Source: REEB95 sp035934235
GTDB taxonomy: Bacteria > Pseudomonadota > Alphaproteobacteria > ATCC43930 > CGMCC-115725
Reading direction: 5' to 3'
Length of the DNA stretch: 64,000 nucleotides
Assembly (NCBI GenBank): GCA_035934235.1
Contig: DASYYB010000016.1
Coordinates: forward strand, 7,387 to 71,386
A program made the translations under genes and the position numbers. Every line of letters starts with the position of its first letter. The first letter of the stretch is position 1. Below the pieces are notes generated by a model. The model searched no databases. It had not been told where the DNA came from and saw only the letters and a program-made list of their open reading frames with translations. Positions 22,843 to 31,055 of this stretch are shown here, one piece after another.

Positions 22843-23337
22843 GTGGTAGTGGCAGAAACCCGTACGACGCCTGCATTCACGATCGAACAGTTTCTGCCCT
22901 TTCGCCTCTCAGTACTGAGTAATCGGCTGACGCGAGCCTCGGCCCGCGTCTATTCGCGGCGGTTCCGGCTGTCGGCGCCTGAATGGCGAACGATGGCGGT
23001 TCTCGGCCGTTACGGCGCGATGACCGCCAACAGCGTCGTCGACCGGACCGCGATGGACAAGGTGCGCGTCAGCCGAGCGGTGGCGCGGTTGACCGCGGCC
23101 GGTCATCTCACGCGGCGCGTCGATCCGGCGGACCATCGGCGAGCAATTCTCGATCTGACGCCGCAAGGCACGACAACCTATCAGCAGATCGTGCCGTGGC
23201 TGCGCGCCTTCCAGGACGAAATACTCGCCACGCTCGAGCCCGGCGAGCGCGACGCGCTTGAGACCATGCTGGTGAAATTGGAGCAGCGGAGCGTCGCGAT
23301 GGCGCAGACGCGTGCGGCGGATGACGCCGCCAGCTAG
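22843..23337 (+). CDS. MarR-family transcriptional regulator
   Basis: A 164-residue MarR protein: dimer helix FRLSVLSNRLTRASARVY, winged helix with LSAPEWRTMAVLGRYGAMTA, NSVVDRTAMDKVRVSRAVARL, and wing TRRVDPADHRRAILDLTPQG. It is divergent from maiA by 138 bases; homologues next to zeta GST genes regulate aromatic degradation. Start is GTG at 22843 or 22849; a GGGGGTGG run lies just upstream. The AT-rich patch around 22816-22836 in the shared gap is the most likely operator area, but no clean palindrome was found. Its stop abuts that of the convergent membrane-protein gene. Confidence 0.88.
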   Translation: MVVAETRTTPAFTIEQFLPFRLSVLSNRLTRASARVYSRRFRLSAPEWRTMAVLGRYGAMTANSVVDRTAMDKVRVSRAVARLTAAGHLTRRVDPADHRRAILDLTPQGTTTYQQIVPWLRAFQDEILATLEPGERDALETMLVKLEQRSVAMAQTRAADDAAS

Positions 23338-24999
23338 CTAGCGCAGCTGGCCGCCGATCCGGCCGCCGAAGATCGGCATGTCGAGTTCGAGTGTGCGGGT
23401 TTTCTGTTCGACCGGATAATTCGGCCGATAGATCGTGAACGATCGGTCGGTGCGCCCCATCGTGCCGCCGATCGTGAAATGCGCAACCGGCGTGAAATCG
23501 GGGCCGGCCAGCACGTCGGCCAGGCGGTGCATCTCGGTCAGGTCGGCCCAGAAACCATCCTGCGCCACAACCAGATCGATGCCGAGAGTCCGGATCAGCG
23601 CCGCGATCTGTGCCTGCGAATAGTCCGCCTCGCCGACGCCGCGGCGCCGTTCGATGGCGATACGTAGCAATAGCTTGTCAGCGCGGATCGTCGAGATATC
23701 GCGGCGGTCCTCGCGCATGCGCAGGTCAAAAACGAAATTGCCGTCGCGATAGCCGGAGAACAGGACACGCGCATTGGCCGGCACGCCGTCGGCAACGTAG
23801 TCAGCCAGGTGCTTGTAACCGATGACCGTCGGCACTGGATCGTAGGCGACGGTCCAGGCAAACACTCCCGCGCCGACCGCAAGCGCCACGATGCCGCCGA
23901 TGCGGCGCGGCAGCAACCGATCGAGCGCACACGCCGCGAGAACGGCAAGCGGCGGCAGCGCGGTCATCAGGTGACGTGGCTCGCGCACCGCGATCGCCGT
24001 GAAAAATGCATAGCCGATGAACGTCCAGCCGAGTAGCAGCCACGCCGGCCAACCTTTGAGCGCCGGAATCCGTCCGGCGACGAACGCGACGAGGCCGGCG
24101 ACGGCAAGGCCGAGCACCGGCCAGCCGACGATCTGCGGCAACAGCACCGGATAAAAGGACCACGCGGCGAAGCTCCAGCGCGGCAACTCGCCGCTGAGGT
24201 CGGCGGCCGATTGCAGATTGGCCGAGCCGAACGTGAACAACAGACCGATTGCCGGCAGCGCGCCAACCGCGGCCGCGGCCGCGGTCCACCACAAACGGCG
24301 GCCGCGCAGCAGCGATCGGCCGCGCGCGGCAATCAATGTCAGCAACAATGCCGCGACAACGAACGCGACGTTATACTTCGTGTAGAGCGCGGCAAGCAGC
24401 AACACCGCGGCTAGCGCCAGATCGCGACCGCGATCGAATTTCAAAAAGCGCGCAAAGGCGTAAATGCCCCAGACCAGCCACGCCATCGCCGGAATGTCGA
24501 GCATGACCTGCCGGCCCCACAGCGCGACTTCCGGCATGCCCATCAGCATGAGCGCCGCGCCGAGCGCAGCCGGCCGCGACGCCCATAGGCGCGTCAAACG
24601 ATAAAGACCGAGGCCGAGCAGCACGTAGAACAGCACCACGGTCGCCTGCGCCGCAAACTGCGTGACGCCGAGCACGGCGAAGGCGACGGCCTCGAAGACG
24701 TAGAACAGCGGCGGATAGAACAGGATCGAAAGCGACGGATATTGCAGGTAGTAGCTCTCGGCCCACGTCACCGGATGACGCGGCAATGCGGCGATCAGGT
24801 CCTTGAGGAACGCGCCATTGAGTGCATGGCGCGGTGCGTCGCTCCACGCGAAGTCGCCGTCGAACGGCGACGTCGCCAGCAGCACGCTACCGGCGACGAC
24901 GATCGCGACATAAGGCGCGAGCCGGCATGCAAGACGCAGCCAGCCCTTCGCGGACTTTGCCCCGCGCCACCCCGCATCCGCCGTCGACGGCGAAACCAT
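23338..24999 (-). CDS. GT39/ArnT-like polytopic membrane glycosyltransferase
   Basis: A 553-residue inner-membrane protein with about 10-12 hydrophobic segments and a large periplasmic C-terminal domain (from about residue 410). The first periplasmic loop has FAWSDAPRHALNGAFLKDL, the acidic motif expected of GT-C/GT39 enzymes that use polyprenyl-phosphate sugars. The next loop has SYYLQYPSLSILFYPPLFY. Start at 24999 is chosen because a start at 25125 would run into the divergent aroQ promoter. It is a single gene converging with MarR. The sugar and acceptor are unknown; lipid A or a membrane lipid are possibilities. Confidence 0.8.
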   Translation of the reverse strand: MVSPSTADAGWRGAKSAKGWLRLACRLAPYVAIVVAGSVLLATSPFDGDFAWSDAPRHALNGAFLKDLIAALPRHPVTWAESYYLQYPSLSILFYPPLFYVFEAVAFAVLGVTQFAAQATVVLFYVLLGLGLYRLTRLWASRPAALGAALMLMGMPEVALWGRQVMLDIPAMAWLVWGIYAFARFLKFDRGRDLALAAVLLLAALYTKYNVAFVVAALLLTLIAARGRSLLRGRRLWWTAAAAAVGALPAIGLLFTFGSANLQSAADLSGELPRWSFAAWSFYPVLLPQIVGWPVLGLAVAGLVAFVAGRIPALKGWPAWLLLGWTFIGYAFFTAIAVREPRHLMTALPPLAVLAACALDRLLPRRIGGIVALAVGAGVFAWTVAYDPVPTVIGYKHLADYVADGVPANARVLFSGYRDGNFVFDLRMREDRRDISTIRADKLLLRIAIERRRGVGEADYSQAQIAALIRTLGIDLVVAQDGFWADLTEMHRLADVLAGPDFTPVAHFTIGGTMGRTDRSFTIYRPNYPVEQKTRTLELDMPIFGGRIGGQLR

Positions 25000-25130
25000 C
25001 CAGTCCGTTCTCCCGCTCTGCCGGCGCGATCCTATGAAGCGAAAGTTAAGATCGGCGAAACGGGATGATTGCGCGTCGTTAACCCGTGCTATAAGCCTTT
25101 TTCCGACAAGGCATTTCGGGGGCAACCGCG

Positions 25131-25583
25131 GTGGCCGGCGCGACCATCTTGATCCTCAACGGTCCGAATCTGAACCTGCTCGGAGTGCGCGAGCCGGAAA
25201 CCTATGGCCGCGACACGCTCGCCGACATCGAAGAGGCGTGCATGGAGCGCGGCTCGGTGCTCGGCCTGACGGTCGATTTCCGCCAGACCAACGTCGAAGG
25301 CCAGCTCGTCGAGTGGATCCAGGAAGCGCGCGAGAACGCCGACGGCATCGTCATCAATCCCGCCGGTTACACCACGACGTCGGTGGCGATCCTCGACGCC
25401 CTGCTCGCGGCGGAGCTGCCGATCATCGAGGTGCACCTGTCCAACATCCATCGCCGCGAGCCCTTCCGCCATGACTCGCTGGTGAGCCGCGCCGCAACCG
25501 GCGTGATCTGCGGCCTGGGCGCGCAGGGCTATCTGCTCGCGCTCGAGGCGATGGCGCGACTGCTCGAAGCCGATAACGACTGA
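25131..25583 (+). CDS. aroQ: Type II 3-dehydroquinate dehydratase
   Basis: A 150-residue enzyme of the shikimate pathway that dehydrates 3-dehydroquinate. Motifs: LILNGPNLNLLGVREPETYG (active-site lid and Tyr), FRQTNVEGQLVEWI, INPAGYTTTSVAILDAL, and EVHLSNIHRREPFRHDS with the catalytic His. GTG start at 25131. It is followed 11 bases later by accB and then accC, the conserved aroQ-accB-accC order of alphaproteobacteria. It is divergent from the GT39 gene. Confidence 0.96.
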   Translation: MAGATILILNGPNLNLLGVREPETYGRDTLADIEEACMERGSVLGLTVDFRQTNVEGQLVEWIQEARENADGIVINPAGYTTTSVAILDALLAAELPIIEVHLSNIHRREPFRHDSLVSRAATGVICGLGAQGYLLALEAMARLLEADND

Positions 25584-25594
25584 TCCGGGGTTCG

Positions 25595-26038
25595 ATGACC
25601 AAACAAAGTGAGTTGACGGTTGATGGCGATCTCGTTCGCGAGCTTGCTACGCTGCTCGAAGAGACCGGCCTAAGCGAAATCGAATACGCGCAAGGGGATC
25701 GCCGCATCCGTGTCGTGCGCAACGCGCCGACGGTGCCGGCGGTGACCGTGTCAATGCCACCGCCGTCGGCTCCCGCCGGCGCGCCGGTCGCCGGAGCCGA
25801 ACCGGTCGGCGCGGTCAAGGCGCCGATGGTCGGCACCGCCTATCTCGCGCCGCAACCTGGCGCCGCGCGCTTCGTCAACGTCGGCGACCAAGTGCGCGAG
25901 GGACAGCCGCTGCTGGTCATCGAAGCGATGAAGGTGATGAATCAGATTCAGGCGCCGCGCAGCGGCCAGGTGAAGGAGATCCTGGTCGCCGACGGCACGC
26001 CGGTCGAATTCGGCCAGATCCTGATTGTTCTGGAGTAG
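25595..26038 (+). CDS. accB: Acetyl-CoA carboxylase biotin carboxyl carrier protein
   Basis: A 147-residue carrier protein that holds the biotin of acetyl-CoA carboxylase for fatty-acid synthesis. The C-terminal biotinyl domain has EAMKVMNQI, with Lys as the biotinylation site, and PMVGTAYLAPQPGAARFVN at its start. The N-terminal region has a Pro/Ala-rich linker (PPPSAPAGAPVAG). It is 11 bases after aroQ and 44 bases before accC. The window also carries the biotin genes bioA, bioB, bioF and bioD. Confidence 0.96.
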   Translation: MTKQSELTVDGDLVRELATLLEETGLSEIEYAQGDRRIRVVRNAPTVPAVTVSMPPPSAPAGAPVAGAEPVGAVKAPMVGTAYLAPQPGAARFVNVGDQVREGQPLLVIEAMKVMNQIQAPRSGQVKEILVADGTPVEFGQILIVLE

Positions 26039-26082
26039 GCGCGTTGCAATGCCGGACGCCGTGACGACGGGCATAAGCTGAC

Positions 26083-27423
26083 ATGTTCGAAAAGGTGCTG
26101 ATCGCCAATCGCGGCGAAATCGCGCTGCGCATCCATCGGGCGTGTCGCGAAATGGGTATTCGCACGGTTGCCGTGCATTCGACCGCCGACGCCAACGCCA
26201 TGCACGTGCGTCTTGCCGACGAGAGCGTGTGCATCGGTCCGCCGCCGGCGCGTGAAAGCTATCTCAACATCCCGGCGATCCTGTCGGCGGCGGCGATCAC
26301 CGGCGCCGACGCGATCCATCCGGGCCTCGGCTTTCTCGCCGAAAATGCCGAGTTCGCGCAGATCGTCGGCGAGCACGATCTCGTGTTCATCGGTCCGTCG
26401 CCCGAGCACATCCGCCTGATGGGCGACAAGGTGGTGGCCAAACGCACCGCTCAGGAGCTCGGCATTCCAGTGGTTCCGGGCGGCCACGCGGTGACCGATA
26501 TCGCCCAGGCGCGCGAAGAGGCCGACCGCGTCGACTTTCCGATCCTGATCAAGGCAGCGGCCGGCGGCGGCGGCCGCGGCATGCGGGTGGCGCGCGACAA
26601 GGCCGAGCTCGCGCTGCAATTTCCGATCGCCCAGGCCGAAGCCCAGACCTTTTTCGGCAATGGCGCGCTTTATCTCGAACGCTTTCTCGCCAAGCCGCGT
26701 CACATCGAGGTCCAGATCCTCGGCGACGGCCAAGGCAGCGTCGTGCATCTCGGCGGCCGCGACTGCTCCTTACAGCGCAAGCACCAGAAGTTGCTCGAGG
26801 AGACGCCGTCGCCCGGCCTCAATCTGGCCGAACGGCAGCGGATTTACGATCTTGCGGCAACGACGATGAGCAAGCTCGGCTACAAGAGCGCCGGCACGCT
26901 CGAATTCCTCTACCAGGACGGCGAGTTCTTCTTCATCGAGATGAACACGCGGCTTCAGGTCGAACACCCGATCTCGGAGATGGTCACCGGCATCGACGTC
27001 GTGCGCGAGCAGATCCGCATCGCCGCCGGCGCGCCGCTCGGCTATCGCCAGGACGACATCAAATTCTCGGGTCACGCGATCGAGTGCCGCATCAACGCCG
27101 AAAATTCCGAGACCTTTGCGCCGTCGCCCGGCGTGATCCAGCGCTACCACGCGCCCGGCGGGATGGGTGTACGCGTCGATAGTGCGCTCTATCAGGGCTA
27201 CACCGTACCGCCGCATTACGACAGCCTCGTCGCCAAGCTGGTCGTGCACGGCAGCACGCGCAACGAATGCCTCATGCGGCTGCGGCGCGCGCTGGAGGAG
27301 TTCGTGATCTCAGGCATCGAGACCACCATCCCCCTGCACCAGCGGCTGATGGCGTCGGAATCGTTCCTCAACGGCGATTACGACATCGGCTGGTTCGAGC
27401 GAACCTTCAACGGCAAGGCCTGA
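26083..27423 (+). CDS. accC: Acetyl-CoA carboxylase biotin carboxylase subunit
   Basis: A 446-residue ATP-grasp enzyme that carboxylates AccB-biotin. Motifs: MFEKVLIANRGEIALRIHRA, HPGLGFLAENAEFA, the glycine-rich ATP loop AAAGGGGRGMRVA, RDCSLQRKHQKLLEE, and EMNTRLQVEHPISEMVTG with the metal- and substrate-binding residues. Full length. It completes the aroQ-accB-accC operon; aat begins 64 bases downstream on the same strand. Confidence 0.97.
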   Translation: MFEKVLIANRGEIALRIHRACREMGIRTVAVHSTADANAMHVRLADESVCIGPPPARESYLNIPAILSAAAITGADAIHPGLGFLAENAEFAQIVGEHDLVFIGPSPEHIRLMGDKVVAKRTAQELGIPVVPGGHAVTDIAQAREEADRVDFPILIKAAAGGGGRGMRVARDKAELALQFPIAQAEAQTFFGNGALYLERFLAKPRHIEVQILGDGQGSVVHLGGRDCSLQRKHQKLLEETPSPGLNLAERQRIYDLAATTMSKLGYKSAGTLEFLYQDGEFFFIEMNTRLQVEHPISEMVTGIDVVREQIRIAAGAPLGYRQDDIKFSGHAIECRINAENSETFAPSPGVIQRYHAPGGMGVRVDSALYQGYTVPPHYDSLVAKLVVHGSTRNECLMRLRRALEEFVISGIETTIPLHQRLMASESFLNGDYDIGWFERTFNGKA

Positions 27424-27487
27424 CCGAACAAGCAAGCGAAAGCCGGGCTTGATCCGGCGCCCGGCGCGTTCCACGCTTCGAGGCCGC

Positions 27488-28141
27488 ATGACGCCCGTGT
27501 TGAATCCAGACCTGCTGCTGCGCGCCTACGCCGCCGGCATCTTTCCGATGGCGGAATCGGCGGACGACCCCGAACTGTTCTGGGTCGATCCCGAACTACG
27601 CGGCGTGCTACCGCTGGACGGATTTCATCTGTCGAAGCGCCTGGCGCGCACGGTCCGGTCGAGCCGGTTCGAGGTGCGCTGCGACGGCGATTTCGCCGCC
27701 ACGATCCGCGGCTGCGCGGAATCGACGGAGCAGCGGCCGAAGACGTGGATCAACCAGGAAATCATCGCGCTTTATACCGCGCTCAACCGCCGGGGCTTTG
27801 CGCACAGCGTCGAATGCTGGCGCGACGGCGCTCTTGTCGGCGGCCTATACGGCGTCTCGCTCGGCGGCGTCTTTTTCGGCGAGAGCATGTTCTCGCGCGA
27901 ACGCGACGCCAGCAAAGTCGCGTTGGCGCATCTCGTCGCCGCGCTGCGGCACGGGCAATTCACCCTGCTCGACGTGCAGTTCGTCACGCCGCATCTCAAG
28001 CGCTTCGGCGCAATCGAGATTCCGCGCGCCGACTATCACCGGCGTCTGGCAGCGGCGCTGCACCGCAAGGCTCACTTCGCAGGCGGGCTCGATGGCACGG
28101 CGGTCGTCGCCATCTTGCAATCGAGCACATTGACGTCATAG
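27488..28141 (+). CDS. aat: Leucyl/phenylalanyl-tRNA-protein transferase
   Basis: A 217-residue N-end-rule enzyme that adds Leu or Phe to proteins with N-terminal Arg or Lys, making them ClpS/ClpAP targets (clpS and clpA are at 40860-43551). Motifs: YAAGIFPMAESADDPELFWVDPE (read as two pieces), SVECWRDGALVGGLYGVSLG, FFGESMFSRERDASKVAL and LLDVQFVTPHLKRFGA. ATG 27488 gives the family length; an in-frame start at 27449 is less likely. Its last 70 bases overlap the DUF2155 gene on the opposite strand. Confidence 0.95.
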   Translation: MTPVLNPDLLLRAYAAGIFPMAESADDPELFWVDPELRGVLPLDGFHLSKRLARTVRSSRFEVRCDGDFAATIRGCAESTEQRPKTWINQEIIALYTALNRRGFAHSVECWRDGALVGGLYGVSLGGVFFGESMFSRERDASKVALAHLVAALRHGQFTLLDVQFVTPHLKRFGAIEIPRADYHRRLAAALHRKAHFAGGLDGTAVVAILQSSTLTS

Positions 28142-28524
28142 ACCGGATCCTCGAGCGCCGAAATCGCCGGCGACGAGGCGAACATCCAGCCGCTGAAGAC
28201 GAGCTTGGTCGCGGCCGCGTTGACGTCGGTGCGGACTTCGTCGATCTCGAGGAAGGCGGCGGTATTTGGCGGCTCTTCGGGCGGCTGCTTGACGCAGGCG
28301 CGCGCGGTGATGACCAGCGTGCCGAAATGCACCGGCTGATCGATCGGCGCGTCGAACCGCGACACGCGCGCGGTGATCTTATCAAGGCCTTGCAGCACCG
28401 CCGCGACGGCGCGCGGGGACTGGGCGTTCTGGTTCTGCGCCGGCGGCTTGAGTTGGATTTGCTGCGCCTGCGCCGGCAGGACGACAATCGCAAACACAGC
28501 CAATACGATTAGCAGCGGTCTCAC
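28072..28524 (-). CDS. DUF2155 domain secreted protein
   Basis: A 150-residue exported protein: signal peptide LLIVLAVFAIVVLPAQAQ, then the DUF2155 core with KITARVSRFDAPIDQPVHFGTL, TARACVKQPPEEPPNTAAFLEI and FSGWMFASSPAISALEDPVYDV. The start is a GTG overlapping the TGA of the small gene upstream. It is the last gene of a five-gene minus-strand operon and overlaps aat tail-to-tail by 70 bases. Function of the family is unknown; the conserved neighbourhood with mlaD suggests envelope or membrane roles. Confidence 0.9.
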   Translation of the reverse strand: MRPLLIVLAVFAIVVLPAQAQQIQLKPPAQNQNAQSPRAVAAVLQGLDKITARVSRFDAPIDQPVHFGTLVITARACVKQPPEEPPNTAAFLEIDEVRTDVNAAATKLVFSGWMFASSPAISALEDPVYDVNVLDCKMATTAVPSSPPAK

Positions 28525-28748
28525 GGTTTGGCCTTTTTCCGGTAAGGATTGTCGAGGCTTTCGGCCAGCTCGCGCATGACACGGCGGAATTGCGTCTCGT
28601 CACAGCCCATCAACACGGCGTCTTCCAGCGCATCCTGGGCGAGCTGTTGGATCTCTTCGAGGTTCTCGTTGAGCACCTTGATCTTGTCGAGGCACGAAAC
28701 CGGGTCGCCCTCGGGCGTCAGCCATGTCGGCAGCGTCAGCTTGCTCAT
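28521..28748 (-). CDS. Small hypothetical protein (75 aa) in mlaD operon
   Basis: A 75-residue acidic, helical protein beginning MSKLTLPTWLTPEGDPVSC with a second helix NLEEIQQLAQDALEDAVLMG. No signal or membrane segment. Its ATG at 28748 overlaps the methyltransferase stop (ATGA) and its stop overlaps the DUF2155 start (GTGA), so it is clearly translated as part of the operon. No known domain. Confidence 0.75.
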   Translation of the reverse strand: MSKLTLPTWLTPEGDPVSCLDKIKVLNENLEEIQQLAQDALEDAVLMGCDETQFRRVMRELAESLDNPYRKKAKP

Positions 28749-29566
28749 GCGGCCTCGCAATCGCGCTTGGCGTCGCCCGGCTTCACCACAGCAAAGCGCA
28801 AACGCACGTAATCGACCGTCCAGGTTCCATCGCGGAAGAGATGCGGCCGCACCAGATTTTCGACGTCGGCCTTCATCGCCGCGCGGTCGGCGGGCGGCAC
28901 CAGCGCGAGGAACGTTTCGGCGAAGGTCTCAAGCCAGTCGCCCAGTGCGCTGGGCAGCGCCGTCGGCCGCACTATCAAAGCAATGCTGCGCACCGTGAAG
29001 CCGCGCTTTTCGAGCCGTGCGCGATAATCCTCGACGGTCGGGAAAAACCACGGCATCGACGGCCGGCCATCGATGCCCCGCCGTGCCAAGGCCGCCAACA
29101 GCGCGGCCAGAACCTGCGCGACGTTGCCGGCGCCGCCACATTCGGCGACAAAGCGGCCGCCAGGCTTGAGCGCGCGCCAAACCCCGTCGATCACCGCATC
29201 CGGCGCGCGCATCCAATGCAACGCCGCATTCGAGAACACCGCGTCGAATTCCGTCGCGAACGGCAAATACGCGCCATCGACGACACGCGCATCGAGGCCG
29301 CGCGCCGCCGCGGCGGCGACCTGCTCGGCGCTTTGGTCGACGCCCACCACCGACGCCTGTGCGGCCAGCGTCGCCGTCAGCGCGCCGTCACCGCAGCCGA
29401 GATCAAGGATACGCTCGCCGGACCGCGGCGCCAGCAATGCGACGACGCCGGCTCCGAGCGCCGGTACGAATGCGGCATTGCGGCGGTAACGCTCGGGATC
29501 CCAGCGCTGTTCGGTTTCGGGCTTGCCTGGAACGACCCCCGCCGCGCGTGAGTCGCCAGCGGTCAT
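28745..29566 (-). CDS. Class I SAM-dependent methyltransferase
   Basis: A 273-residue methyltransferase with motif I ILDLGCGDGALTATLA (about residues 53-68), VVGVDQSAEQV (motif II) and AVFSNAALHWMRAPD (motif IV). It resembles trans-aconitate/ubiquinone-menaquinone-type enzymes (MPWFFPTVEDYRARLEKRGF). The substrate is unknown. The ATG overlaps the mlaD stop; its own stop overlaps the next small gene, so it is the third member of the NDUFA12 operon. Confidence 0.88.
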   Translation of the reverse strand: MTAGDSRAAGVVPGKPETEQRWDPERYRRNAAFVPALGAGVVALLAPRSGERILDLGCGDGALTATLAAQASVVGVDQSAEQVAAAAARGLDARVVDGAYLPFATEFDAVFSNAALHWMRAPDAVIDGVWRALKPGGRFVAECGGAGNVAQVLAALLAALARRGIDGRPSMPWFFPTVEDYRARLEKRGFTVRSIALIVRPTALPSALGDWLETFAETFLALVPPADRAAMKADVENLVRPHLFRDGTWTVDYVRLRFAVVKPGDAKRDCEAA

Positions 29567-30066
29567 GGCTTCGGCGGGGTCGATGGCTGGCCTTGCGGCG
29601 CTGCGCCGCCGCCCTGCCCCTTGTTCTGGCCCGCGCTGTAGATCACCTGGCCGATGAGCGATTGCAGGTTCATCGCCGCCTGGGTGTGCGTGATGCGGCC
29701 GCCCGCCGGAATGATTTTGTCGGCGTTGCCCGGTTCGATCGACAGGAAATTGTCGCCGAGCAATCCGGGCGACGTGATCACCGCCACTGAATCCTCCGGC
29801 AGCTTGATCCGCGGATCGATGTTGACCGTGACGGTCGCGAGGAACGTCTTCGGGTCGAGCGTTTGCGCTTCGATCGTGCCGACTTTGATACCGCTGATCT
29901 TGACGTCGCCGCCGTCGCGCAGACCGTCGACGCGATCGAACTGGGCGATGTATTCGGTGCCGCCGGTCGCATTCACCTGCGTCGTCGTATAGGCGAAGAA
30001 CAGGAAGACGGCGGCCACAACCAAGACGACCGCGCCCACGATAGTCTCGACAGCATTGCGGTTCAT
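29563..30066 (-). CDS. mlaD: MlaD-family outer-membrane lipid asymmetry protein
   Basis: A 167-residue inner-membrane-anchored periplasmic lipid-binding subunit. One N-terminal transmembrane helix, IVGAVVLVVAAVFLFFAYTT, precedes the MCE domain: YIAQFDRVDGLRDGGDVKISGIKVG and SPGLLGDNFLSIEPG, the family hallmark. It shuttles phospholipids with MlaEF. MlaE, MlaF and MlaC are not adjacent, so they must be encoded elsewhere. The C-terminus is Gln/Gly/Pro-rich. ATG 30066 is used because a start at 30093 would precede the TM segment with a non-conserved extension. Confidence 0.92.
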   Translation of the reverse strand: MNRNAVETIVGAVVLVVAAVFLFFAYTTTQVNATGGTEYIAQFDRVDGLRDGGDVKISGIKVGTIEAQTLDPKTFLATVTVNIDPRIKLPEDSVAVITSPGLLGDNFLSIEPGNADKIIPAGGRITHTQAAMNLQSLIGQVIYSAGQNKGQGGGAAPQGQPSTPPKP

Positions 30067-30142
30067 GGCAGTTCGGCTCCTTGCAGGCTGCACGGACCGG
30101 ACGAGCGTAACGGTCCGAATCGGTTCGCAGCGTGGAGAAACA

Positions 30143-30520
30143 TCACCCCGGCGTCCAGGGCTCGTAGTCGCCGGTGGCGCGCGCGCGCGGCCCGCCTTTC
30201 AGCACAGAACCGGACGGGCGGTAGGCGGACGGCGTGCCGGTCAAATTCGGCTGGTGTGGCTTCTGCCAGGGATAAAGCGGTTGGTCGCCGTTGGCCGGCA
30301 ATTGATCGGTCGTATGGTGCAGCCAACCGTGCCACATCGGCGGTACGCGCGACGCGTCCTCGTCACCCTGATAGAGCACCCAACGGCGTTCGCGACTGTC
30401 GCGCCCGCCGCCGCGCTTGAGCGGCCGATGGCTACGTTCGCGGTAATAGCGATTGCCGAACGCGTCGGTGCCGACGAGCTCGCCTTTGAGCCAAGTGAAG
30501 AGTCGTGTGCCGATGGTCAT
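30143..30520 (-). CDS. NADH:ubiquinone oxidoreductase accessory subunit (NDUFA12 family)
   Basis: A 125-residue complex I accessory protein: LFTWLKGELVGTDAFGNRYY, RRWVLYQGDEDASRVPPMWHGWLHH and WQKPHQPNLTGTPSAYRPSG are the N17.2/NDUFA12 signatures. It is found in alphaproteobacteria and mitochondria and binds the peripheral arm on the cytoplasmic side. ATG 30520 is preferred over 30553. It is the first gene of the operon with mlaD, a methyltransferase, a small protein and DUF2155. Confidence 0.94.
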   Translation of the reverse strand: MTIGTRLFTWLKGELVGTDAFGNRYYRERSHRPLKRGGGRDSRERRWVLYQGDEDASRVPPMWHGWLHHTTDQLPANGDQPLYPWQKPHQPNLTGTPSAYRPSGSVLKGGPRARATGDYEPWTPG

Positions 30521-31055
30521 TGCCGTCCCAAAACGACGCGAAACATCCGGCAAAGCCGCCGGAAACGCGCGCGACTATGGCACCGCACCGCGTGCGCGTC
30601 CAGGCCACGCGGCCGCGAGCGCGCAGCGCGCGATGATCGACGATGCATCGTGCTGTACATCAGCGATGACGCGTGGCGGCGAATGCAATTCGCGGCGTAA
30701 GCATTTGAAGTTGCGATCATCCGCGCGCACCACGATCGTGGCCGACAGCGTGAAATTGCGCCTTCGATCCAGCCATAAATTTCTCTGTTTCTGTGCCTGA
30801 AGAACGCTGGCTAATACATAGTTACGACAGACTTTTATGTAAGCCGCCTTGACCGAGCTCGCCGCACCGATCTTTCGCCTGTGGACAAGCCGTTGCTCCT
30901 ACTAGATTTTGCGGCAAAACCGCGCGACACACAAAATCTAGTTGAAGGTGTCAGGTCGTTCTGTCAACATTTTGATTCTGCGTTTGCAGTCACACAACAT
31001 GTGGTGTGGCGTGACGCAGGGGAAATGTCACGTTGGCGTCGGGGGGATTTAGCAT
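30521..31055. other. Divergent intergenic region NDUFA12 / nrdJ
   Basis: 535 bases without a credible gene. It should carry the promoter of the NDUFA12 operon on the minus strand near 30521-30650 and the nrdJ promoter on the plus strand. The NrdR-like box pair lies at 30901-30942. No cobalamin riboswitch core or B12-box was recognisable by eye. Confidence 0.6.
30901..30942. promoter_or_regulatory. Pair of NrdR-box-like sites
   Basis: ACTAGATTTTG (30901-30911) and CAAAATCTAGT (30932-30942) are an 11-bp perfect inverted repeat. Their centres are 31 bases apart, three helical turns, the spacing typical of NrdR operators. The second site with its flank ACACAAAATCTAG resembles NrdR boxes. It lies 114 bases before nrdJ, the class II ribonucleotide reductase that NrdR usually represses. 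Confidence 0.7.

Noticed and set aside
30521..31055. Cobalamin riboswitch before nrdJ
   Set aside because: No B12-box core or conserved stem pattern was recognisable by eye; a covariance search would settle it.
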